Shown here in pieces: positions 12,275 through 25,957 of a DNA stretch of 64,000 nt; the first letter of the stretch is position 1, and the number at the start of each line of letters is the position of its first letter. The notes under the pieces are model-generated. The model ran no database searches and was not told the DNA's origin. It saw only the letters and a list, made by a program, of their open reading frames with translations. The position numbers and the translations under genes are program-made. The DNA is taken from the NCBI GenBank assembly GCA_963762545.1, contig CAVXLC010000002.1:806001-870000 (forward strand). The letters are read 5' to 3'. This DNA is from JABFSM01 sp963762545. Its GTDB lineage: Bacteria > Gemmatimonadota > Gemmatimonadetes > Gemmatimonadales > GWC2-71-9.

Positions 12275-13074
12275 ACAACCGGTCCCGCGCCATACTGCTG
12301 CTGTTCGGACTCGCCGGTCTCATGGGGTGCGGACGACACCGGGTGGAAAGCAAGCCCGCGCCGGTCGCCCTGGCGCCGCTGGCGCCTGATTCCTTGTGGA
12401 ATGTGGCGGAGCGGGCCTTCGACCATGGCAAGTGGAGCGATGCCCAGAAGGAGTTCGATCTGCTGGCGCCCCTGCTCACCACTACCGATCCACGCTATCT
12501 GCGGCTGCATTTCTTCCTGGGCGAGATCCTCTTCGCCCAGGGAAGCCAGCTCCAGGCGGTGCGGGAGTTCCGGCGGGTGGCGGACGAGCGCCCCGACGAC
12601 CCGCTTGCCCCCGAGGCCCTGCTTCGGGCCGGAGACGCCTACGGCGACCTCTGGCGCCGGGCCGAGCTCGACCCGACCTACGGGGAAACCGCCCGGACGG
12701 TGTACCAGGAGGTCGTCACCCGGTACCCGAACACGCCGGCGGCCCTGCGCGCCGGACTCCGGCTCACCGAGCTGACCGAGAAGTTCGCGAAGAAGGAGTA
12801 CCAGAGCGCGCTCTTCTACTTCAAGTTCAAGGCGGACGATTCGGCGATCCTGATGTTCCGGAGCCTGATCGCGAATTATCCCCGCTCGGCCGTGGTGCCG
12901 GGCGCGCTGGAGCACCTGGTCCGGTCGTATCAGCGCCTGGGCTACGCCGAAGACGTCAAGGAGACCTGCGCCTACATCGCGCAGTACCACCCCGATCCTG
13001 GCGGTCCGATCCGGCTCTGCCCCGCGGTTCCGGGAAGCGCGCCCGGCGGTACCGGAGTGCCGGAGCGGCCGTAG
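12271..13074 (+). CDS. bamD: Outer-membrane assembly lipoprotein BamD
   Basis: 267 residues. A basic n-region and hydrophobic stretch end in the lipobox LMGC with C20 as the lipidated residue, followed by TPRs typical of BamD (FFLGEILFAQGSQLQAVREF, and DPTYGETARTVYQEVVTRYP). BamD is the essential periplasmic partner of BamA in beta-barrel insertion. The start is TTG 12271: GGAGGAG at 12259-12265 is five bases upstream, the codon overlaps the previous stop as TTGA, and it gives a complete lipoprotein signal. BamA is not in the window. Confidence 0.88.
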   Translation: MNNRSRAILLLFGLAGLMGCGRHRVESKPAPVALAPLAPDSLWNVAERAFDHGKWSDAQKEFDLLAPLLTTTDPRYLRLHFFLGEILFAQGSQLQAVREFRRVADERPDDPLAPEALLRAGDAYGDLWRRAELDPTYGETARTVYQEVVTRYPNTPAALRAGLRLTELTEKFAKKEYQSALFYFKFKADDSAILMFRSLIANYPRSAVVPGALEHLVRSYQRLGYAEDVKETCAYIAQYHPDPGGPIRLCPAVPGSAPGGTGVPERP

Positions 13075-13075
13075 C

Positions 13076-13624
13076 GTGCGGATTGGAATCTTCGGAGGCT
13101 CCTTCGATCCGATTCACCACGGCCATCTGCTGGCGGCCGCTTCGCTCGGGGAGACGCTCGGGTTGGACGAGGTGAGGCTGGTGGTGGCCGCCCGCCAGCC
13201 GCTCAAGCGAGACGGTCACGGCGCCGCAGCCCAGGACCGCGCCGCCATGACGGAGCTGGCGGTTCGGGGCGCGGAGCGCCTCGTCGTGAGCCGAGTCGAG
13301 CTGGGGCGGACCGGGCCGTCCTATACGGTGGATACCCTCCGGGCCTTCCGGGCCGAGCGGGACGATGCCGAACTGGTGCTCCTGCTGGGAGCGGATGCCG
13401 CCAGGGACCTGCCGAGCTGGCGCGAGCCCGACGCGATTCGGGGACTGGCCCGGATCGAGATCTTCGCCCGGGGCGATGAGGGCGGGGCCCATCGGGTGCC
13501 GCGGATCGACATCTCGTCCACGGACATCCGGGCCCGGGTTCGCCTGGGACGGTCAATTCGTTACTGGGTGCCGGATGCGGTGGCGGACTACATCGCCGCG
13601 CACCGGCTGTACCGGGAAGAATAG
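13076..13624 (+). CDS. nadD: Nicotinate-nucleotide adenylyltransferase
   Basis: 182 residues. GIFGGSFDPIHHGHL at residues 4-18 contains the nucleotidyltransferase HxGH signature, and ISSTDIRARVRLG near the C-terminus is the second motif. NadD transfers AMP from ATP to nicotinate mononucleotide in NAD synthesis. Start GTG 13076, one base after the bamD stop. The protein is at the short end for the family; its middle (about 130-145) lacks a few residues compared with typical NadD but both motifs are intact. Confidence 0.93.
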   Translation: MRIGIFGGSFDPIHHGHLLAAASLGETLGLDEVRLVVAARQPLKRDGHGAAAQDRAAMTELAVRGAERLVVSRVELGRTGPSYTVDTLRAFRAERDDAELVLLLGADAARDLPSWREPDAIRGLARIEIFARGDEGGAHRVPRIDISSTDIRARVRLGRSIRYWVPDAVADYIAAHRLYREE

Positions 13625-13630
13625 GATCGC

Positions 13631-16777
<3,147 letters not shown>

Positions 16778-16818
16778 CGCGGTGGAGATTCGCTCCCGAA
16801 CGAGCTGACCGAGCACAA

Positions 16819-19194
16819 ATGGCCGACCTCCCGCCGGAATTCCTGAGCGCCGTCGCCGAGCGCTACCGGTTCGAGCGCGAGCTGGGTTCGGGAGGCATGG
16901 CCACGGTGTACCTGGCCTCCGATCTTCGGCACGATCGGCCGGTCGCCGTCAAGGTCATGCACGCCTGGTTGGGGGCCGCCATCGGCACCGAGCGCTTCCT
17001 GCGTGAAATCCGCATTCTCGCCCAGCTCCAGCATCCCCATATTCTGCCGCTGCACGATTCGGGCGAGGCGGCGGGGAGACTGTATTACGTCATGCCGTTC
17101 GTCGAGGGCGAATCGCTGAGGGACCGGCTGCTTCGCGACTCGCAACTCCCCCTCGACGAAGCGCTCCGAATCACCCGCGAGATCGCCGGCGCGCTGGCCT
17201 ACGCCCACCATCGCGGCGTGGTCCATCGCGACATCAAGCCGGAAAACATCCTGATGTCCCGGGCGCCGGGCGCCGGGACCGACGGCGGTCCTGTGCTGGT
17301 GGCGGATTTCGGCATCGCGCGGACGGTCGCCACCGCCGATGGCGACACGCTGACCCAGGCCGGTCTCGCAGTGGGGACGCCGGCCTACATGAGCCCGGAA
17401 CAATCGGCGGCAGACCGCACCATCGACGGGCGGGCCGACACCTACGCCCTGGGGTGCGTGCTGTACGAGATGCTCGCGGGGCATCCCCCGTTTCTTGGAT
17501 CCACGGCGCAGGAGGTCCTTGCCCGCCATTACCGCGATCCGGTACCGCCGCTCCGCACCACGCGCCGGGAGCTGCCCGAGGCGATCGAGCGCGCCATCCT
17601 CCGGGCGCTCGCGAAGGCGCCCGCGGACAGGTTTCCCGCCGTATCCGGCTTCAGCGCCGCGCTCAGCGTTGCTTCGTCCTCCTCCCGAGCTCGCCGTGGC
17701 CCCCGCTGGTTCCTGGGTGGACTGGCAGCCGCGCTCGTCCTGGCCGCAGGATATTTCCTGACCAAGGCCGGCCGGCGGGCCGACGGGGCCGCCTTCCGGA
17801 GCAACGCCGAGCGCTCCATTGCGGTGCTGCCCTTCCGGAATGTCGGCGACGACCCGACCAACGAGGCTTTCAGCGATGGCGTGGCCGAGGAGCTCACCAC
17901 CGCGCTCGGTCAAGTCGAAGGGTTGAGCGTGGCGGCCCGGACGTCGGCCTTCAGCTTCAAAGGGACGGCACTGCCCGTCCCTGAGATCGGCCGAAAGCTG
18001 CGGGTCGAATACGTGGTCGGCGGTGGAGTGCAGCGCGCCGACCGGCGGCGGCGGGTCAACGTCCAGCTGACCGATGTCGAAACCGGCAGGGAGCTCTGGT
18101 CCGGGCGCTTCGAACACGACGTGTTCGACGGAAACGTGTTCGTCGTGCAGGACTCCATCGCGCACTCGATCATCCGGGAGCTCCGGCTCAAGCTGCCCGG
18201 TGCACCGGGGGGCGCCCCCGGCAGGCGGCCGACCGAGAATGCCGAGGCGTACAGCCTGTACCAGCAGGGCAGGTACTTCTTCGAGAAGCGCGATGCGGCG
18301 AGCCTCCGCAAGGCGCAGGAGTTCTTCGAGCGGGCCATCGCTCTCGATACGGGGTACGCCAAGGCATACGCCGGTCTGAGCGATGCCTACAGCCACAGTT
18401 CGGTGTTCGGCTACATCGCGCCGGATCAGGTGTTTCCCCGGGCCAAGGCCGCGGCCGCCCGGGCGCTGGCCCTCGACAGTGCCTCGGTCGAGGCTCACAC
18501 CTCGCTGGCATTCATCTCGTTGTTCTACGACTGGAATTGGGAGGAAGCGGGGCGCCATTTCGATCGCGCCTTGGCGCTCGACCCCCGCTATTCGCCGGCC
18601 CACCTCTTCCGTGCCTGGTATTTCGTGGCGCTCGATCGGGTGGAGGACGCGGTGGCTGAGGCCCGTCTGGCGGTGGACCTGGACCCGTTTTCTCTGGTGG
18701 CAAATGGCCGGCTGGCGTCCATGCTCACCTATGCACGCCGGTACGACGAAGCGCAGAGGCAGAGCCGGCACGTTCTCGAGATGGATTCCCTGAATTTCAA
18801 CGGGGCGGTCGAGGCAGGGCGGGCCTATGTGTTCCAGGACCGCTGTGATGAAGCGACCCGGGCCGTTCAGGGGACTCACACGCCGATCATGGTCTCGATC
18901 AACGTGGGACTCTCCGGATACATCGCCGCCCGCTGCGGCCGGCGCGCGGTGGCCCGGGCCGAGCTGCAGCGACTCGCCGCCGACCAGCGGGCAGGGCACT
19001 ACGTTTCGCACTACGGATTCGCGATGATTCAGGCCGGACTGGGGAATCGTGAGCAGGCGCTGGCCGAACTGGAGCGGGCCATCGCTGACCGGTCGTGGGG
19101 GGTGTTCACCCTCAAACTCGATCCGGTGTTCGAAACGTACCGGACGGATCCGCGCTTCATCGCGCTGCTCGCGCGGGTCAAGCTCGGCTCCTAG
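16819..19194 (+). CDS. Membrane serine/threonine protein kinase with periplasmic TolB-like and TPR domains
   Basis: 791 residues. Kinase domain at about 12-285: glycine loop LGSGGMATVY at 22-31, ATP lysine K45, catalytic HRDIKPEN at 136-143, DFG at 163-165, GTPAYMSPEQ activation segment; all key residues are present, so it should be active. A single transmembrane helix at about 297-315 is followed by a FlgO/TolB-N-like domain (SIAVLPFRNVGDDPTNEAFSDG from 333) and about eight TPR-like repeats from about 470 to the end, presumably periplasmic. This suggests a sensor kinase reading an envelope signal. It follows secA by 41 bases; ATG 16819 is the only plausible in-frame start. Confidence 0.85.
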   Translation: MADLPPEFLSAVAERYRFERELGSGGMATVYLASDLRHDRPVAVKVMHAWLGAAIGTERFLREIRILAQLQHPHILPLHDSGEAAGRLYYVMPFVEGESLRDRLLRDSQLPLDEALRITREIAGALAYAHHRGVVHRDIKPENILMSRAPGAGTDGGPVLVADFGIARTVATADGDTLTQAGLAVGTPAYMSPEQSAADRTIDGRADTYALGCVLYEMLAGHPPFLGSTAQEVLARHYRDPVPPLRTTRRELPEAIERAILRALAKAPADRFPAVSGFSAALSVASSSSRARRGPRWFLGGLAAALVLAAGYFLTKAGRRADGAAFRSNAERSIAVLPFRNVGDDPTNEAFSDGVAEELTTALGQVEGLSVAARTSAFSFKGTALPVPEIGRKLRVEYVVGGGVQRADRRRRVNVQLTDVETGRELWSGRFEHDVFDGNVFVVQDSIAHSIIRELRLKLPGAPGGAPGRRPTENAEAYSLYQQGRYFFEKRDAASLRKAQEFFERAIALDTGYAKAYAGLSDAYSHSSVFGYIAPDQVFPRAKAAAARALALDSASVEAHTSLAFISLFYDWNWEEAGRHFDRALALDPRYSPAHLFRAWYFVALDRVEDAVAEARLAVDLDPFSLVANGRLASMLTYARRYDEAQRQSRHVLEMDSLNFNGAVEAGRAYVFQDRCDEATRAVQGTHTPIMVSINVGLSGYIAARCGRRAVARAELQRLAADQRAGHYVSHYGFAMIQAGLGNREQALAELERAIADRSWGVFTLKLDPVFETYRTDPRFIALLARVKLGS

Positions 19195-19197
19195 CCT

Positions 19198-19240
19198 CCC
19201 GCGCCCGCGGCGCGGCGAGGGCCATCCAGCGCGGGTTTTT
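19198..19240 (+). terminator. Rho-independent terminator after the kinase gene
   Basis: CCCGCGC at 19198-19204 pairs perfectly with GCGCGGG at 19229-19235 across a GC-rich 24-base loop that can fold further, and TTTTT follows at 19236-19240. It separates the secA/kinase unit from radC. Confidence 0.6.
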
Positions 19241-19267
19241 GACCCACTCGTCGACAGCCCCACCCTC

Positions 19268-19282
19268 TATTGTGTGCACATG
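19268..19282 (+). promoter_or_regulatory. -10 box placed for a leaderless radC mRNA
   Basis: TATTGT at 19268-19273 is followed by six bases and then ATG 19280. Transcription normally begins 6-7 bases after a -10 box, so the mRNA should start at or next to the A of ATG. No Shine-Dalgarno is present. TTGACC at 19239-19244 is a good -35 but 23 bases away, too far for a normal promoter. Confidence 0.5.
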
Positions 19283-19291
19283 GATGCACAC
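19272..19291 (+). promoter_or_regulatory. Perfect dyad over the radC start codon
   Basis: GTGTGCA (19272-19278) and TGCACAC (19285-19291) are perfect inverted repeats separated by six bases that contain the ATG. The dyad overlaps the end of the proposed -10 box. It could be a repressor operator or, in a leaderless transcript, a 5' hairpin. It does not match the E. coli or Gram-positive LexA box. Confidence 0.4.
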
Positions 19292-19984
19292 GCCACCGAA
19301 CCCTCAGTTCTGCCTACTCTGGTTTCGATCGCCGAAATGCCCCGAGAGCGCCTTTGGACCCACGGGGCACAAGCATTGACCGCTTCCGAGCTATTGGCCA
19401 TTCTGTTAGGGACGGGGGGAGGCGGGCGGACGGCACTCGAGGTCGCAACCCATCTTCTGACACCGGCGGAGGGATCGCTCCGGCGGCTGGCGGCCCGACC
19501 CGCCGGCGAGGTGTTGCAGACCCGCGGGGTGGGCCCGGCGAAGGGAGCCCGGCTCCTGGCCGCGCTCGAGCTGGGGGCCCGGTTGTCGCGCGAAGCTCGT
19601 CCGGCGCTGCCCCGGATCCGCTCCCCGGAGGACGTGATGCGGATCGCCGGCCCCCGGCTTCGGGATCTGGCGGTGGAGGAGTTTCACCTCCTCGCGCTGG
19701 ACAGCCAGAGCCAGGTCACGCGGGACGTGCTCATCACCCGGGGCCTGCTCAACAGCTCGCTGGTGCACCCCCGCGAGGTATTTCGGGCCGCCATCGCGGA
19801 AGCGGCCGCGGGTATCATCCTGGTGCACAACCATCCGAGCGGAGATCCGACGCCCTCGGCGGACGACCAGGCCGTGACCCGCCAGCTGGTGGCGGCGGGC
19901 GAGTTGCTGGACATGCCGGTGTACGACCATGTGATCGTGGCGGGAGACCGCTTCACGAGTTTTGCCACGCGGGGATTGCTGTGA
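19280..19984 (+). CDS. radC: RadC-family JAB/MPN domain protein
   Basis: 234 residues. N-terminal helix-hairpin-helix region (TRGVGPAKGARLLAALELGARL) and C-terminal JAMM metallo-domain with LVHPREVFRAAI, HNHPSGDPTPSADD (the HxHx7D metal motif) and the DHVIVAGDRFTSFATRG ending. The family was linked to DNA repair historically; its molecular role is unsettled. ATG 19280 gives the usual N-terminal IAEMPRERLW. It is first in an operon with the (p)ppGpp synthetase, coupled by a GTGA overlap. Confidence 0.92.
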   Translation: MDAHATEPSVLPTLVSIAEMPRERLWTHGAQALTASELLAILLGTGGGGRTALEVATHLLTPAEGSLRRLAARPAGEVLQTRGVGPAKGARLLAALELGARLSREARPALPRIRSPEDVMRIAGPRLRDLAVEEFHLLALDSQSQVTRDVLITRGLLNSSLVHPREVFRAAIAEAAAGIILVHNHPSGDPTPSADDQAVTRQLVAAGELLDMPVYDHVIVAGDRFTSFATRGLL

Positions 19985-22146
19985 ACGAAACACTGCTCGA
20001 CCTGGCTCCCGACTTCCGGGCCGCGCTGGAGCGGCACGCCGACCGGCTCGATCTCGAGCTGATCGACCGCGCCCTCCGGTTCAGCGCGAGCGCGCACCGG
20101 GGCCAGAAGCGGATGAGCGGCGAGGAATTCGTCTCCCACAGCATCGCCGTGGCCACCATCCTGATCGGCCAGTTCCTCGATTCCACCTCGATCGTGGCGG
20201 CCCTGCTCCACGACGTGGTGGAAGACGCCGACGTCCGCAGCGAGGACATCGCCCAGGAGTTCGGCCCGGAGGTCGCCGGCCTGGTGGACGGCCTCACCAA
20301 GATCGCCCACCTGACCTTCCGCTCCACCGCGGAGGAGCAGGTCGAGAACTACCGCAAGCTGCTGCTCTCGATCGCCAAGGACGCGCGGGTCATCATCATC
20401 AAGCTGGCGGACCGCCTGCACAACATGCGGACGCTCGAGCACCTTCCGCCCGACAAGCGTGCCCGCATCGCCACGGAAACCCGCGAGATCTACGCCCCCC
20501 TGGCCCACCGCTTCGGCATGGCCGGGGTCAAGGCCGAGCTGGAGGATCTGGCGTTCAAGTTCCTGGAGCCGGAGGAGTACGCCGCGCTGGCCCGCCAGGT
20601 GGCGTCCAAGCGCGCCGAGCGCGAGGAGATGGTGGCGGCGCTGCAGGGGCCGCTGGAGCAGGAGCTCCGGCGGGCCGGCATCGCCGACGCCGATGTGAGC
20701 GGCCGGCCCAAGCACCTCTGGTCCATCTGGCAGAAGATGCGGAAGCGGAACACCCCGTTCGAGGCCATCTACGACATGATGGCCCTCCGGGTCATCGTGC
20801 CGACGGTTCCCGACTGTTACCACGTGCTGGGCGTGATCCACCACAAGTGGACCCCGCTGCAGGAGCGGTTCAAGGACTATATCGCGAGCCCGAAGTCCAA
20901 CGGGTACCAGTCGCTCCACACCACCATTTTCGGGCCGAACGGGCAGCTCTACGAAATCCAGATCCGGACCCACGAAATGCACCGGACCGCCGAGTACGGC
21001 ATCGCGGCGCACTGGCTCTACAAGTCGGAACGGGACCGGCCCGACGAGCTGGACCAGCACTTCGGCTGGTTCCGCCAGCTCCTGGAACTGCAGCAGGACA
21101 CGCACTCGCCGGAAGAGTTTCTCGAGTTCCTGAAGGTCGATCTGTACCAGGACGAGATCTTCGTCTTCACGCCCCAGGGGGACGTGAAGCGCCTGCCCAA
21201 GGGTGCCACCGCGATCGACTTCGCCTTCCACGTGCACACCGAGGTCGGCGTCCATTGCCAGGGCGCCAAGATCAACGGCCGGATCGCGCCGCTGCACCGG
21301 GAGCTCAAGAACGGCGACACCATCGAGATTCTCACCTCGCCGCAGGCCCGCCCCAGCCGGGACTGGCTCCAGCATGTCCGCACCGGCCGGGCCCGCCACA
21401 AGATCAAGCAATGGGTTCGCCACGAAGAGGAAACGGTGTCGAGCGCGCTGGGCCGGGAAATCCTCCAGCGCGAGCTCAGGAAGCGGCGGCTGACGATGCC
21501 CGATCCGGCCGCGCTCAACCGCGCCGGGGCGGTCCTCAACCTGGAAGACGGCACGGCGCTGGAAGCGGCCATTGGCCGGGGAGACCTCCCCATCGGCCAG
21601 GTGGTGCGGGCCCTGTATCCCGACGCCGCGGAAGACGGCGTGGCCGAGCCCAAGCCGACGGTGTTCGGCCGGATGCTGAACCGGATCCGGCTGGGGCGGG
21701 GCATCAAGATCCAGGGCGTGGACGGCCTGCTGGTGCGCTACGCCCAGTGCTGCCAGCCGGTCCCGGGCGATTCGGTCGTAGGATACGTCACGCAGGGAAG
21801 GGGCATCTCGATCCACCGGGCGGACTGTCCCAACCTCCTCACCCTGTCGGCCGACGACCGGCGGGTCGAGATCGACTGGCAGGAGCAGGAGGGCGAGTCG
21901 TTCGCGGTCCGGCTGGTGGTGAACGCGGAAGACCGCCGCGGGCTCTACGCCGACATCATGCAGGCCATCAGCCAGACCGGCACCAACATTCGCGGGGCTG
22001 ATCTGCATACCAAGGACGGCGGCGCCTTCGGCACCGTCTTCGTCGAGGTGGACAACCTCCCGCATCTGGCCAAGGTGCTCAAGGCGGTGCGGCGGGTGAA
22101 GGGCGTGGCGAGCGTGGACCGGAGGGAGGCGCCGCCCGCTGCCTGA
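19981..22146 (+). CDS. rel: Bifunctional (p)ppGpp synthetase/hydrolase, Rel/SpoT type
   Basis: 721 residues. HD hydrolase domain with HSIAVATIL, LLHDVVEDADV and KLADRLHNMRTL; synthetase domain with YDMMALRVIV and RFKDYIASPKSNGYQSLHT; TGS domain with VFTPQGDVKRLPKGATAIDFAFHVH; zinc-finger-like RYAQCCQPVPGD; C-terminal ACT domain (RRGLYADIMQAISQTGTNIRGA). The intact HD motif supports hydrolysis as well as synthesis of the alarmone that governs the stringent response. Start is GTG 19981 in GTGA overlap with radC; earlier in-frame codons overlap radC coding and lack homology. Confidence 0.95.
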   Translation: MNETLLDLAPDFRAALERHADRLDLELIDRALRFSASAHRGQKRMSGEEFVSHSIAVATILIGQFLDSTSIVAALLHDVVEDADVRSEDIAQEFGPEVAGLVDGLTKIAHLTFRSTAEEQVENYRKLLLSIAKDARVIIIKLADRLHNMRTLEHLPPDKRARIATETREIYAPLAHRFGMAGVKAELEDLAFKFLEPEEYAALARQVASKRAEREEMVAALQGPLEQELRRAGIADADVSGRPKHLWSIWQKMRKRNTPFEAIYDMMALRVIVPTVPDCYHVLGVIHHKWTPLQERFKDYIASPKSNGYQSLHTTIFGPNGQLYEIQIRTHEMHRTAEYGIAAHWLYKSERDRPDELDQHFGWFRQLLELQQDTHSPEEFLEFLKVDLYQDEIFVFTPQGDVKRLPKGATAIDFAFHVHTEVGVHCQGAKINGRIAPLHRELKNGDTIEILTSPQARPSRDWLQHVRTGRARHKIKQWVRHEEETVSSALGREILQRELRKRRLTMPDPAALNRAGAVLNLEDGTALEAAIGRGDLPIGQVVRALYPDAAEDGVAEPKPTVFGRMLNRIRLGRGIKIQGVDGLLVRYAQCCQPVPGDSVVGYVTQGRGISIHRADCPNLLTLSADDRRVEIDWQEQEGESFAVRLVVNAEDRRGLYADIMQAISQTGTNIRGADLHTKDGGAFGTVFVEVDNLPHLAKVLKAVRRVKGVASVDRREAPPAA

Positions 22147-22150
22147 CCCC

Positions 22151-22384
22151 GGAGATTTCCCGCGGGAACCAGGTGGGGATTCGGTACCTCGGTACAAACC
22201 GGCAGTGGGTCCTCCAATCGAGCCCGCCGGTCATGGCGATTAGGCCCGGCCGTACCGAGTTCCGCATCTGGCGGGATGCCGAGTGGCCGCTGGGACGGTA
22301 TCGCGTCGTGTCTTCGTCGACTCGGTCCCGCCGGATCCTCGGAATATGAGGTGAAAAAAGTCCGACTTCGGGTTATTTTCGGGC
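22151..22384 (+). other. Structured non-coding gap between rel and the EVE gene
   Basis: This 238-base gap holds no credible ORF but several inverted repeats: a 12-base perfect palindrome TTCCCGCGGGAA (22157-22168); a stem CTCGGTAC/GTACCGAG (22188-22195 with 22252-22259) enclosing CCGGC/GCCGG (22199-22203 with 22226-22230); and a second stem, GGCGGG plus CCGAGT (22270-22284) with ACTCGG plus CCCGCC (22320-22332). A short CCGACTTCGG hairpin flanked by an A-run and a T-rich stretch follows at about 22355-22379. It could be a structured RNA, the rel 3' UTR and terminator, or both. Confidence 0.4.
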
Positions 22385-22387
22385 ATG
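22374..22387 (+). promoter_or_regulatory. -10 box placed for a leaderless EVE-gene mRNA
   Basis: TATTTT at 22374-22379 is followed by CGGGC and ATG 22385. No Shine-Dalgarno precedes the ATG. The geometry matches the radC, tolQ, hutH, yraN and alaS starts. Confidence 0.45.
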
Positions 22388-22794
22388 GCAGAGCACTGGT
22401 TGTTGAAGACCGAGCCGACGACCTACTCGTTCGAGCAGCTCGTCAAGGACGGGCGCGCCACCTGGGACGGGGTGCGCAATCCTACCGCGCTGCGTCATCT
22501 GCGAAGCATGAGCGCGGGGGATGCGCTGATGATCTATCACTCGGGAAAGGATCCCAGCGTGATCGGTCTCGCCCGGGTCACCAAGGCCGCGTATCCCGAC
22601 CCCAAGGCCGGCGATCCGAAGTTCGTCGTCGTGGACCTCGTGCCCGTGCGCCCGCTTCCGCGCCCCGTTTTGCTCGCCACCATCAAGGCCGATCCGCGCC
22701 TGCTGACGATGGACCTGGTGCGGATCTCCCGGCTGTCGGTGATGCCGGTCTCGACTGCGCACTGGAACATCATCCTGAAAGCCGGCGGCCTCGG

Positions 22795-22798
<4 letters not shown>
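22385..22798 (+). CDS. EVE-domain (PUA-like) protein
   Basis: 137 residues spanning one EVE domain: EHWLLKTEPTTYSFEQL at the N-terminus, TWDGVRNPTALRHLRSM, GDALMIYHSGKDPSVIGLARV and the C-terminal RLSVMPVSTAHWNIIL. The fold binds modified nucleobases in DNA or RNA in studied members (thymocyte nuclear protein 1 relatives); the bacterial role is mostly unknown. It is coupled to uvrB by a GTGA overlap, which hints at a DNA-modification or repair link, as inference only. Confidence 0.9.
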
Positions 22799-24830
<2,032 letters not shown>

Positions 24831-24834
<4 letters not shown>

Positions 24835-25238
24835 CCGCGCTCCTCGACGAGCCGGCACTCCGGGCCCTGGCCCTCGACCTGGGCTCCCGGCTCTCGCCCC
24901 GGGAAGTGGTCTGGCTGGAGGGAGATCTGGGGAGCGGCAAGACGACGTTCGTCCAGGCGCTGGTACCCGGGCTCGGCGTCACCACCACCGCCACCAGCCC
25001 GACCTACGCGCTGGTGCATCACTATGAGGGCCGGGACGGTCCGGTCTACCATGTGGACTGCTATCGGCTGGCTCGCCCCGACGAGGCCCGCGACCTGGAC
25101 TGGGACGCGCTTCAGCAGGGAGCCGCGCTGCTCATCGAATGGCCGGAGCGCGCCGGCCCATGGGCACCACCCGCCACGCGCCGAGTGCGGCTGGCGCACA
25201 CCCCGGATCCCGGCGTGCGCCAGGTGGACATTTCGTGA
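24831..25238 (+). CDS. tsaE: tRNA t6A37 biosynthesis ATPase TsaE
   Basis: 135 residues. Walker A GDLGSGKTTF, then TSPTYALVHHYEG and HVDCYRL are family signatures. TsaE assists the TsaB/TsaD complex that makes N6-threonylcarbamoyladenosine in tRNAs reading ANN codons. The start is taken as GTG 24831 in GTGA overlap with uvrB; an upstream in-frame GTG at 24810 would add seven residues. tsaB and rimI follow, the common tsaE-tsaB-rimI order. Confidence 0.92.
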
Positions 25239-25957
25239 TCGCCCTGGGCATCGAAACCGCCACCGACCGGCTCAGCGTGGCGCTCCGCCGACCCGGCGTC
25301 CCGGTCCTCGAGCGTCACCTCGATGGGGCGCGCCAACACGCGGCCGCGCTGCTGCCCCTGGTCGCCGGGCTGCTCGATGCCGGAGGCACCCGACTCGGGG
25401 AGGTCGGCACTCTCGCGATCGCGGACGGTCCGGGTAGCTTCACCGGGCTCCGGGTGGGCGCGGCGGCGGTCAAGGCGCTGGCCCGGACCCATCCCGCCAT
25501 CGAGGTCTGGACCGCCTCGAGCCTCATGGTCCGGGCGGCCGGCGTCGCGGCGCCGCGAGGGGATCGATTGCTGGTGGTGACGTCCGCGCTCCGGGGCGAG
25601 CTGTACGCCGCGTGCTTCCGGTTCGATCCCTCCGGACCGGTGGAAACGCTCAGCCCGCCGGGAGTCGCCACGCCCGAGTCGCTTTCCGTTCCCGCGCCGG
25701 ACCTGCTGATTGCCGACGCGCCGGAGGAACTGGTGGAACGACTCACGATCCGATTCGGAGTGCCAGTGGTGCGGGGCGAGGCGAGCCTGCCTTCGGCCGC
25801 GGCGCTCCTGACGTTGGTCGGGCGCGCCGGTGGCGCGGAACGCATCCAGGCACTCGATAATTGGGAGCCGACCTATGGTCGACCCGCGGAGGCCCAGGTC
25901 AAATGGGAAGCGGTCCATGGCCGAACCGTACCTGATTCGACGCGCGATGCTGGCTGA
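25235..25957 (+). CDS. tsaB: tRNA t6A37 biosynthesis protein TsaB
   Basis: 240 residues of the ASKHA (Kae1-like) fold. IALGIETATDRLSVAL opens the protein and GPGSFTGLRVG at about 67-77 is the TsaB signature. TsaB is the catalytically inert partner that stabilises TsaD. The start GTG 25235 overlaps the tsaE stop as GTGA. The C-terminal part (about 150-240) is shorter and less conserved, as usual. Confidence 0.92.
   Translation: MIALGIETATDRLSVALRRPGVPVLERHLDGARQHAAALLPLVAGLLDAGGTRLGEVGTLAIADGPGSFTGLRVGAAAVKALARTHPAIEVWTASSLMVRAAGVAAPRGDRLLVVTSALRGELYAACFRFDPSGPVETLSPPGVATPESLSVPAPDLLIADAPEELVERLTIRFGVPVVRGEASLPSAAALLTLVGRAGGAERIQALDNWEPTYGRPAEAQVKWEAVHGRTVPDSTRDAG

Noticed and set aside
19239..19273. 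Conventional promoter for radC using TTGACC at 19239
   Set aside because: The 23-base spacing to TATTGT is outside the usable range, and no better -10 lies at 16-18 bases.
22151..22384. tRNA gene in the rel-EVE gap
   Set aside because: No T-loop GGTTCGAATCC pattern or cloverleaf spacing. The stems do not fit an acceptor/anticodon layout.
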